Part shown: positions 17,511 through 24,556 of the stretch, piece by piece
How positions within the stretch are numbered: the first letter of the stretch is position 1
Layout: each line of letters starts with the position of its first letter
Source: Kangiella profundi
Lineage (GTDB): Bacteria > Pseudomonadota > Gammaproteobacteria > Enterobacterales > Kangiellaceae
Assembly: GCF_002838765.1 (NCBI RefSeq)
Contig: NZ_CP025120.1
Coordinates: 434,001-498,000 of the forward strand
Direction: 5' to 3'
Length of the DNA stretch: 64,000 nucleotides
Notes under the pieces: model-generated
The model's input: the letters and a program-made list of their open reading frames with translations, nothing else
Database searches by the model: none
What the model was told of the DNA's origin: nothing
Made by a program: the position numbers and the translations under genes

Positions 17511-19739
17511 ATGACAATGCAACCTCGTTTCAAAATTTGTGTACTAACAGTCGCAATGACTGTAGCACTTTCCGCTCCTCAATCTGTCGTGGCCGATGAC
17601 GTTAAGAAAGGCGGGGAAGTTCAAACAATCCAAATTATTGGAGATAGCAATGCAGCTCAGAAAGTACCGGGCTCCGCACATGTTGTTTCCGAAACCGAAT
17701 TGGAAGAGTTCAAATACACTGACGTTAATCGTGCACTACAGCAGATCCCAGGTGTTTACATTCAACTGGAAGATGGCTTAGGTTTACGTCCAAACATCGG
17801 TATCCGAGGTACAGGTACAGGTCGCTCAGGCCGCATTACTCTTATGGAAGATGGTGTTTTGATTGCCCCAGCGCCATATTCAGCTTCTTCAGCGTATTAT
17901 TTCCCAACATTTGATCGCATCACTGGCATAGAAGTTTTGAAAGGTCCTGCAGCTATTAAATACGGACCATTTACTGTGGGTGGTGCAGTAAACTTGATTT
18001 CTCGTCAGATTCCAGTCGATGCTCAGGGGCAGCTAAAACTTGAGCTTGGTGAAAATAATGAGCGTCGTGCTTACGCATATTATGGCGATAGTAGCGATAA
18101 CTTTGGATATTTGATTGAAGCCAACAAGCATGTAACCGACGGCTTTAAAACGATTGACCGTCATGGCGATGAGACTGGCTTCGATAAAGATGATTATGTG
18201 GCTAAATTCCGCTTCAACTCCGATTACTCAGCTGATGTTTACCAGCAACTGGATATCAAAATTCAACATTCAACTGAAGATTCAGATCAGTCATACCTTG
18301 GCCTGACTGATGCTGACTTTGCCGCTGACCCTTACCGCATGTATGGCGTTTCGGCACTGGATACTTTCGCAGGTGAGCATGACCAATATGTACTAAGTTA
18401 TTATGCAGATTTAACCAATAGTTTCGACTTGCGTGTGACTGCTTATCGTAATGAAACAGCTCGTAACTGGTACAAGACTGGTGCTTTCATTATAGAAGAT
18501 CCATTAAATCCGGGCACAACAACTCGTTACAGCTGGTCAAGCATTATCAATACCATTAACTCTGGTGGTACTAACGCAGTTTACTTCCAGTCTATTTTGG
18601 ATGGAGCTGATGCGCCTAATGATCGAATTGAAATTACTGACAACAATCGTAACTACTTGAGTGAAGGCATTCAGGCCAGTTTCGAGTGGGACTTCACCGT
18701 CGGCGAAGCACAACATGATCTACAGTTAGGTTTGCGTGTTCACGAAGATGAAGAAGATCGCTTCCAACGTAACAGCTATTTCATTCAGCAGGGCGGTACA
18801 CTGGTATTAGATCAAGCTGATGCCTGGGGAACTGCTGGTAACCGTGTTTCTTCAGCAGAAGCAAACTCTTACTACCTGGTTGACACCATTACATATGGCG
18901 ACTGGATATTTACCCCGGGTGTACGTTATGAAGACGTTGAGCTGAAGCGTGAAGACTGGGCAAATGCAACGGATCGCAGCGCTGCGCCAAATGTTCGCAC
19001 AAACAGTGCTTCAGAGGTTCTACCTGGCTTTGGTGCCTTGTGGTTACTTAGTGATAACACCAGCTTACTATTTGGTGTGAATAAAGGTTTTGCTCCTCCA
19101 GGAAACAGCCCAACTGACAAGCCAGAAGAAAGCTGGAATTATGAAATGGGTGTACGTTTTGCTGGTGAAAGCTATAACAGTGAATTAATTGCTTTCTATA
19201 GTGATTATGACAACCTGTTGGGCGAATGTACTTTATCAAATAGTGGCTGTAGCATTGATGAAATTGGTGATCGATTTAACGGTGGTGCTGCTGAAGTTAA
19301 AGGTATTGAACTTCGTGTTGTCGGTGAGTTTGCAGAAAACTGGTTGGGTAGCTTCAGCTACACCTACACTGACACAGAGTTTGCTTCAACCTTTGACAGT
19401 AATGTCTGGGGGCCCGTCGAAACTGGTCAGCCAATTCCATACATCCCTGAAAATCAGATGCAATTGTCTGTTGGTTATGACAATGCGGACTGGAATATTT
19501 TCACTAACCTGAATTATGTTGATGGAACCTGTACAAAACCGGCATGTGGCGCTTTCCAACAAACAGAAGATCGCTTTATTGTGGATTTAGCATCTGAGTT
19601 TGATATCAATGAAAGTACTAGCATTTATGCAACAATTGATAACCTGTTTGATGACGATTCAATTGTTGCTCGCGAGCCATATGGTGCCCGTCCTGATAAA
19701 CCAAGAACGGCACGAGTTGGTGTGAAATTTAACTTCTAG
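17511..19739 (+). CDS. TonB-dependent siderophore receptor, FecA-like
   Basis: Outer-membrane gated channel for a ferric chelate. Signal peptide to about residue 28 (cleavage near SVVA-DD), then a TonB-box-like start (EVQTIQIIG). The plug domain carries VNRALQQIPGVYIQLEDG, RPNIGIRGTG and LMEDGVLIAPAPY, the last resembling the FecA/COG4772 branch. A beta-barrel follows, ending in the canonical aromatic terminus GVKFNF. There is no N-terminal signalling domain of the FecR-interacting type. A Fur-like promoter precedes it and a strong terminator follows, so it is monocistronic and probably iron-regulated. The true substrate is unknown. Confidence 0.88.
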   Translation: MTMQPRFKICVLTVAMTVALSAPQSVVADDVKKGGEVQTIQIIGDSNAAQKVPGSAHVVSETELEEFKYTDVNRALQQIPGVYIQLEDGLGLRPNIGIRGTGTGRSGRITLMEDGVLIAPAPYSASSAYYFPTFDRITGIEVLKGPAAIKYGPFTVGGAVNLISRQIPVDAQGQLKLELGENNERRAYAYYGDSSDNFGYLIEANKHVTDGFKTIDRHGDETGFDKDDYVAKFRFNSDYSADVYQQLDIKIQHSTEDSDQSYLGLTDADFAADPYRMYGVSALDTFAGEHDQYVLSYYADLTNSFDLRVTAYRNETARNWYKTGAFIIEDPLNPGTTTRYSWSSIINTINSGGTNAVYFQSILDGADAPNDRIEITDNNRNYLSEGIQASFEWDFTVGEAQHDLQLGLRVHEDEEDRFQRNSYFIQQGGTLVLDQADAWGTAGNRVSSAEANSYYLVDTITYGDWIFTPGVRYEDVELKREDWANATDRSAAPNVRTNSASEVLPGFGALWLLSDNTSLLFGVNKGFAPPGNSPTDKPEESWNYEMGVRFAGESYNSELIAFYSDYDNLLGECTLSNSGCSIDEIGDRFNGGAAEVKGIELRVVGEFAENWLGSFSYTYTDTEFASTFDSNVWGPVETGQPIPYIPENQMQLSVGYDNADWNIFTNLNYVDGTCTKPACGAFQQTEDRFIVDLASEFDINESTSIYATIDNLFDDDSIVAREPYGARPDKPRTARVGVKFNF

Positions 19740-19845
19740 GCGCTTACTGTCTTAGTCATTGGAAGTTAATGATAATAATAACGATGTTAGTCTCTCCCTG
19801 GGCTCGAACGACTTGAGAGTGGTTAAATTGAGCCAAATGATACAG

Positions 19846-19868
19846 GCCCGCTTCGGCGGGCTTTTTTT
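19846..19868 (+). terminator. Rho-independent terminator after the TonB receptor
   Basis: GCCCGC (19846-19851), a TTCG tetraloop, GCGGGC (19856-19861) and seven T. A textbook terminator, about 105 bases after the stop. Confidence 0.92.
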
Positions 19869-19962
19869 ATGTCATGGCTACTTTTGTCTAAGCTTTTTAT
19901 GACCAGGTTTTTTTATGAAAGGAATAAACTGGGTTATGATAGTTTGTAGATGAAAACATTAA

Positions 19963-20550
19963 ATGGCATCTAATATGGCTCTATCGAAACCAAACAAACG
20001 CAAACCTATCCATTATCGGCATATTCAATGTAATGGCTATCTTAGAGAAGATGGTTTATGGGATATTGAAGCCCACCTGACTGATGATAAAGGTTATCCA
20101 TTTCCAACCTTGCAACGAGGTGTTCTCCAGCCTGGCGAGTTGGTGCATGAGTTATGGCTGCGTTTAACGCTTGATAATCAGCTGGTCATTCAGGATGTTG
20201 AAGCAGCTATGCCGATAACGCCATTCAGTATCTGCTCACAGATTGAAGATAACTATAAGCGTCTAATAGGTTTGCAGATTGGACGTGGCTGGATGCAGAA
20301 AGCTAAGGAGCTGGTGGGAGGTGTTGAAGGTTGCTCGCACCTGATAGAATTATTAAGACCTATGGCGACTACCGCAATTCAGACGATTTATCCATATCTT
20401 AACTTTTCAGAAGATGGTCGCTTTCCAATCAGTAATAACGTATTGAATTCCTGTCATAGTTTTTCTGATGAAAATGAAATCATCCAGCAGTTCTGGCCAG
20501 AGAAATATCTTGGAAAAACAGTTGAAATAAATGAGGTAGCAGATGAGTAG
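19963..20550 (+). CDS. DUF2889 family protein
   Basis: 195-residue soluble protein matching the DUF2889 pattern: an opening HYRHIQCNGYLREDGLWDIEAHLTDDK, a WLRLTLDNQLVIQDVEAAMPITPFSIC core and a C-terminal GCSHLIELLRPMATTAIQTIYP. The function of the family is not known. The conserved His/Cys-containing RPMATT segment suggests a ligand or metal site (inference). Its last 8 bases overlap the following yqcC-like gene, so the two are translationally coupled. Confidence 0.8.
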   Translation: MASNMALSKPNKRKPIHYRHIQCNGYLREDGLWDIEAHLTDDKGYPFPTLQRGVLQPGELVHELWLRLTLDNQLVIQDVEAAMPITPFSICSQIEDNYKRLIGLQIGRGWMQKAKELVGGVEGCSHLIELLRPMATTAIQTIYPYLNFSEDGRFPISNNVLNSCHSFSDENEIIQQFWPEKYLGKTVEINEVADE

Positions 20551-20881
20551 CACTGACTGGCTAACAAAGTACATCGAAATCTTTGATCGAATCGAAGAGC
20601 ATATGGTTGAGTTGGAATTATGGTCAGAGTCGCACCCTGGCCACCATAAGCTACAGAGTAGCATGCCATTTTGTGTTGACACCTTACAGCTGGAAGAGTG
20701 GATACAGTTTGTGTTTCTACCAAAAATGCGTGAGTATGTAGAGGAAGAACGGCTGCCGCCGGGACCAGCTCAAATCACTCCCATGGCTGAGGAAGTTTAT
20801 AAAAACCAACCTGAGCTCAAATCACTGATTGAATTACTCAGAAAGTTTGACGAAATTTCCCACTTGAGCCATCTTCATTAA
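20543..20881 (+). CDS. YqcC family protein (DUF446)
   Basis: 112-residue cytoplasmic protein resembling E. coli YqcC across its length: the HMVELELWSESHP opening, the central SMPFCVDTLQLEEWIQFVFLPKMREYVE, and the GPAQITPMAEEVY segment. YqcC has a helical fold of uncertain role. In E. coli it is encoded beside the tRNA pseudouridine synthase gene truC, which is not adjacent here. It starts inside the end of the DUF2889 gene and is followed 13 bases later by the DksA-like gene, forming a three-gene unit. Confidence 0.85.
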   Translation: MSSTDWLTKYIEIFDRIEEHMVELELWSESHPGHHKLQSSMPFCVDTLQLEEWIQFVFLPKMREYVEEERLPPGPAQITPMAEEVYKNQPELKSLIELLRKFDEISHLSHLH

Positions 20882-20894
20882 CAGAAGGTATATC

Positions 20895-21266
20895 ATGATC
20901 AGCGACAAAAAAATTGCTCACTTTAAAGGTGAGCTATTAAAGATCGAACAAGAACTGGTTGATGTTCTAGGATTGGCCGAAGAGGTCAATGAAAAAGTTG
21001 AACTCGATCAGGCGCGTTTTGGCCGAGTTTCGCGTGGCTCAGCCATGATGGATCAGGCTATGTCTGAAGCTGGTGTGGAGCGTGATAAACAACGACTGGT
21101 CTCGGTGAGAAAAGCACTGAAGAGAATCGAAGACCAGCAATATGGATTTTGTCTGGAGTGTGATGAGCCTATTAGCGAAAAACGGCTTGAGGTAGCTCCT
21201 GAAACAGAACTTTGCCTTGATTGCCAGTCATTCAGAGAAGAGCGACTGCGTCACTCTGAAACATAA
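20895..21266 (+). CDS. TraR/DksA-type C4 zinc finger protein
   Basis: A short (123-residue) DksA-superfamily protein. The N-terminal half is a helical hairpin (EELVDVLGLAEEVNEKVELDQARFGRVSRGSAMMDQAM). The C-terminal half holds the zinc finger with CxxC pairs CLEC and CLDC about 20 residues apart. DksA and TraR bind RNA polymerase through the secondary channel. The short hairpin suggests this is not the main DksA, and its role in stringent control is not established. It follows yqcC by 13 bases. Confidence 0.85.
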   Translation: MISDKKIAHFKGELLKIEQELVDVLGLAEEVNEKVELDQARFGRVSRGSAMMDQAMSEAGVERDKQRLVSVRKALKRIEDQQYGFCLECDEPISEKRLEVAPETELCLDCQSFREERLRHSET

Positions 21267-21290
21267 ATTTATTAACTCATTGCCATCCCG

Positions 21291-21698
21291 CTAGCGGAAA
21301 AACTCTTCAGCAGATATGTCTCCAGCAGCTGAAGAGTGGGGCGACCAGAAGAAGCCCGCATCTACTTTACCCTTAATAAATCTAACCCCTTCTTTTTTTA
21401 ATCGCTGTCGCTGTTCTGCGTAGTAAGGATTATCAGCATTAAATGCGATTTGACCATCAGAACCAATTACTCTATGCCAAGGCAGCTTTAGATCGCTATG
21501 AGCTAGGCCCAAGGCTTTACTGACATGGCGAGCATGGCGAGGAAAGCCAGCTAGTTTGGCAATTCGACCATAGCTGCTGACTTTGCCATAAGGAATCTGC
21601 TTTACCCAGTAGTACACCTGTTTTCTAAAGTGCTGCATTCTGTCGGAAGAAGCAGAAGCTTTGCTCTGGTTGCTGTTACCGTTGGAATTGTCAGACAT
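21291..21698 (-). CDS. Alkyltransferase-like DNA repair protein (ATL)
   Basis: The protein has the fold of O6-methylguanine-DNA methyltransferase (HFRKQVYYWVKQIPYGKVSSYGRIAKLAG, ARHVSKALG), but its active-site motif is PWHRV (73-77), with Trp74 where the reactive Cys of PCHRV should be. Such ATL proteins (E. coli YbaZ type) bind O6-alkylguanine, flip the base and hand the lesion to nucleotide excision repair instead of reversing it. The 135-residue form starting at 21698 begins just before the conserved domain. The open frame continues 90 codons upstream, but that part is antisense to the next gene. Confidence 0.88.
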   Translation of the reverse strand: MSDNSNGNSNQSKASASSDRMQHFRKQVYYWVKQIPYGKVSSYGRIAKLAGFPRHARHVSKALGLAHSDLKLPWHRVIGSDGQIAFNADNPYYAEQRQRLKKEGVRFIKGKVDAGFFWSPHSSAAGDISAEEFFR

Positions 21699-21825
21699 TT
21701 CAATACCTTGATCCTGGTCAGGAGATGTGTGTAATCCGCTAAAAGTGGTTTGATTATATCGATTTACCGGAATATAGTGGAAATTATTGGGTACAGATGG
21801 CTCAAAGTAAATGATGGAGGCGGCA

Positions 21826-22371
21826 ATGGTTACATTGATGGATTTAATATTTGGTAATGATGAAATGCCTATGGACCAAAGGCCATTGCAGGAAATCGGT
21901 GTGCAATATAGTCTGCACCAGGAGCAGTTGCATCGGGTAATGGAGTTATACTTGGACGCCATGCTCAAAGGCTTACAGGAAAATGTTCGCTATGGTGGTC
22001 TCGATGCTTTGATGGATGCTCTGGCACGCAATAAAAGTGCAGAGTTCTTGAAGTACCCGCATCAAATCATAGAGTCAAAAGCAATCGATAACGGCAACTA
22101 TATTCTAGGGCATATTCTTAAAGAAAAAGATGTGAGCCGAGATCTTGCTACCAGTGTTTCCAGAAGGACTGGTATTGAACAGGACACTTTAGAAATTGTT
22201 TTGCCGATTACCGCAACTTTATTGATGGGACGTTTAGGCTTGTATATTGATGACGTCGAAAGTAGTCAGCAGCACGATACTTTGCTCGACATTTTGCAAA
22301 TTGAGGAAGGCACCAGCTTGCGAGAAATGATTCTGCAAAAGCAAAAAGAATTGTACGAAGCCGGGCACTAG
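21826..22371 (+). CDS. Uncharacterised protein, possibly DUF937-like
   Basis: 181-residue protein of unknown function. I choose the ATG at 21826 because GGAGG lies five bases upstream. Two earlier in-frame ATGs (from 21811) lack a site. It is predicted to be helical and soluble. The C-terminal part (GNYILGHILKEKDVSRDLATSVSRRTGIEQDTLEIVLPITATLLMGRLG) resembles the DUF937/YidB pattern of a short Gly-Asn motif followed by a helix pair with a hydrophobic Leu-Pro-Ile segment. Similarity to that family is moderate at best. It is divergent from the ATL gene. Confidence 0.6.
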   Translation: MVTLMDLIFGNDEMPMDQRPLQEIGVQYSLHQEQLHRVMELYLDAMLKGLQENVRYGGLDALMDALARNKSAEFLKYPHQIIESKAIDNGNYILGHILKEKDVSRDLATSVSRRTGIEQDTLEIVLPITATLLMGRLGLYIDDVESSQQHDTLLDILQIEEGTSLREMILQKQKELYEAGH

Positions 22372-22402
22372 TCAATTTTGGTAGAAAACTCATTACGGAT
22401 TT

Positions 22403-22420
22403 ATTCCCAAATTTGGGAAT
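22403..22420. promoter_or_regulatory. 18-bp perfect palindrome, possible activator site
   Basis: ATTCCCAAATTTGGGAAT is identical on both strands and lies about 240 bases upstream of the sigma-54 element, in the only sizeable non-coding stretch there. The spacing is at the far end for an upstream activating sequence. No T-run follows, so a terminator is unlikely. It could also be the site of another regulator. Confidence 0.4.
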
Positions 22421-22657
22421 TTGCAACCTCTTGTCTTATTTAGTTTTTTTGCAATAAAGTGACACTTACGTATTTCTTTCAATATAAACTGCATCAAAAA
22501 TGATACAGTGCAGATTCTTTTAACTCCCTGTTATTTATAAGCTTTCATAATTCTTACAATATGCTGTTCTATATTTGAAACGATAGGCATCAATAGTTCC
22601 GTTCAACTCGTCCGCTATAACCAAACTTTTCCATTACTTATAAGCAGTTATCCGTGC

Positions 22658-22673
22658 TGGCACGCTCCTTGCT
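22658..22673 (+). promoter_or_regulatory. Sigma-54 (RpoN) -24/-12 promoter
   Basis: TGGCAC (22658-22663), five bases, then TTGCT (22669-22673): a match to the sigma-54 consensus with the invariant GG and GC dinucleotides at the right spacing. Transcription would start near 22685, giving a leader of about 70 bases before the secreted protein gene. It sits in a 385-base gap (22372-22756) that otherwise holds only the palindrome at 22403 and AT-rich sequence. Confidence 0.85.
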
Positions 22674-22689
22674 TGTATTACTAGTGTCT

Positions 22690-22724
22690 GACCTGGAATC
22701 GACAGTGTCGACTACTGGAAGGTC
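22690..22724 (+). other. Two-tier hairpin in the 5' leader
   Basis: An inner stem TCGAC (22699-22703) with GTCGA (22707-22711) is nested in an outer GACCT (22690-22694) with AGGTC (22720-22724). It lies just downstream of the predicted sigma-54 start, so it would be at the 5' end of the mRNA and may stabilise it or control translation (inference). Confidence 0.4.
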
Positions 22725-22756
22725 GGTATTCATAGAATCAAAAAGGAGGATTAACT

Positions 22757-24484
22757 ATGAACATTAAACGATGGACGCTTGCCTGTTCGATGGCGTTATT
22801 TACTGCAACCAGTGCTCTAGCATTGGATCCGGCTGATAGCGTGGAATTGGATGGTAATGCGATAAAAGACACAGCTCTGGATGACTGGCAAAACATAAAT
22901 TTAGGAGTAAGTTCTGCCGCAGTGGCCACTGGTGTGGTTAGCGATTTACCACCAGCAACCATATTCTGGAAAGGTGGCTCGAAAGATACGGAAGACGTCA
23001 CTCAGTGGTGGTACAAAGATGGTGCCGTCCCTGATAAGGATGATTTAAGAAATGGTTATGCAGCTGCTTATTTTCTTCCAAAAATGGGTGGAGGCAATGA
23101 CTTGGTCTTTTACTTCGGTGCGGAACGTTACGCAAATAATGGTGATGCGATTATGGGCTTCTGGTTCTTCCAGGACGTAGTTGGCCCTGATGGAAACAAC
23201 CGCTTCACCGGAGAGCACAAAGAGAATGATTTATTTATTGTGATGGAATACCCACAGGGCTCTAATTCTCAGCCATTTGTACAAGTTATGCGCTGGGTCA
23301 ATAGTGGAGGCGACGTCGATGATAATTTACAACTGTTATATTCTTCAGGCGACGCAGGTTCCAAATGTAATACGGCTACGGATGCTGGTGTAGCCTGTGC
23401 GATTACCAATGACAACCAAGAGTTGGCGGGAGTGGCGAACGGTTTGTGGCCATATGAGAACAAATCGGGAATCCCTGATGCCTATCCTCATGAATCTCTT
23501 TTTGAAGGACGGTTAAATGTGACTCAGACATTGCTGAACGCAGGGATAAGTGAAGTTCCTTGCTTCAGTAGTTTCCTGATCGAAACACGTTCTTCTCGTT
23601 CTGAGACTGCACAGTTGAAAGACTTCCTTGGAGGTCAGTTCCCATTGTGTAGTATTGAGGTGGCGAAAACCTGTAGCGCTTCTGCCTTAACCGCCGACAA
23701 CAAGTTCACCATTGACTACACCATTAGCCTGACCAATACAGGCGTTGGTAGTATTGGTGCTGGTGAAGTCATCACTATTGATGACCAGCCAAGTGACGGC
23801 GCGGCATTCCAATTAACTCCTGCAGTTAGCAGCTTAACCGGTGGTGCTGATGGTTGGGCACCAAATGAAGTACTGCAAGTTTCAGGACAATATGTCTCTG
23901 ATGTTAACGGTGGCATGAATACCGTTGACGCTTCAGTAACTTTCGGCAGTTCGAGTATTACTGCAGATCAATACACTATAGGTTGTGATTCGCTATCACT
24001 CTCTCCTGCGATCTCAATCGTCAAACAGTGTGATCTGTCATTAACTCAAACTGGAAATCTGGTAGCTGTCCAAAAAGACTATTCAGTTGATGTCTGTAAC
24101 ACCGGTGATACACCACTTGATGTGTTATTAACTGATAATAAGGATTTAGCTTTGAATGAAAGCTTCTCGCTCGATTTCCCTAAAACCTGTCTGATTGATG
24201 TTGATTGTGGTGCAGGATATACCTGTAATGCTGGTGGCTTCTGTGAAGACGCAAGCGGTTTCCTTGAAGGTAACTTCGGAGGTAACGTTTGTGAAACACG
24301 AACAGGAACCTACCTACCATCAGAATTACCTGTCGGTAGTGATGGTAACCTTACTAACCAGGCTTCGGTAACTGCAACATCACCTGTTGCGGCCCCTGGT
24401 GATATCGGCTCTGCATCGAATCCGATTCAGGATTCTGATTCAGCAACCTGTGACTTGTGCCCTCTACCTCAACCAGAGGAGTAA
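22757..24484 (+). CDS. Large secreted protein with DUF11-like repeats
   Basis: 575 residues with a signal peptide (cleavage near SALA, residue 23) and a very strong AAAAGGAGGA ribosome site. The N-terminal domain (about 24-290: DSVELDGNAIKDTALDDW, GGSKDTEDVTQWWYKDGAVPDKDDL, FYFGAERYANNGDAIMGFWFFQD) resembles an uncharacterised family of exported proteins. Two Ig-like repeats follow, each opening with I.V.K.C and carrying a DY..........NTG strand (about 300-420 and 425-560). The second is interrupted by a Cys-rich insertion (CLIDVDCGAGYTCNAGGFC). It ends in CDLCPLPQPEE. No sortase or PEP-CTERM anchor is visible. Function unknown; sigma-54 dependent by its promoter. Confidence 0.8.
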   Translation: MNIKRWTLACSMALFTATSALALDPADSVELDGNAIKDTALDDWQNINLGVSSAAVATGVVSDLPPATIFWKGGSKDTEDVTQWWYKDGAVPDKDDLRNGYAAAYFLPKMGGGNDLVFYFGAERYANNGDAIMGFWFFQDVVGPDGNNRFTGEHKENDLFIVMEYPQGSNSQPFVQVMRWVNSGGDVDDNLQLLYSSGDAGSKCNTATDAGVACAITNDNQELAGVANGLWPYENKSGIPDAYPHESLFEGRLNVTQTLLNAGISEVPCFSSFLIETRSSRSETAQLKDFLGGQFPLCSIEVAKTCSASALTADNKFTIDYTISLTNTGVGSIGAGEVITIDDQPSDGAAFQLTPAVSSLTGGADGWAPNEVLQVSGQYVSDVNGGMNTVDASVTFGSSSITADQYTIGCDSLSLSPAISIVKQCDLSLTQTGNLVAVQKDYSVDVCNTGDTPLDVLLTDNKDLALNESFSLDFPKTCLIDVDCGAGYTCNAGGFCEDASGFLEGNFGGNVCETRTGTYLPSELPVGSDGNLTNQASVTATSPVAAPGDIGSASNPIQDSDSATCDLCPLPQPEE

Positions 24485-24502
24485 GATTCCAGGCGCAGCA
24501 CA

Positions 24503-24525
24503 ACGGGGGCTTCGGCCCCCGTTTC
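24503..24525 (+). terminator. Rho-independent terminator after the secreted repeat protein
   Basis: ACGGGGGC (24503-24510), TTCG loop, GCCCCCGT (24515-24522), then TTT. It separates this gene from the convergent protease gene. Confidence 0.85.
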
Positions 24526-24556
24526 CTTGCTACATTCCTTTCTATAAAGGTTAGCT

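Noticed and set aside
21699-21968. 90-codon N-terminal extension of the ATL frame
   Set aside because: It runs antisense to the start of the 21826 gene, is not homologous to the family, and the ATG at 21698 starts close to the conserved domain.
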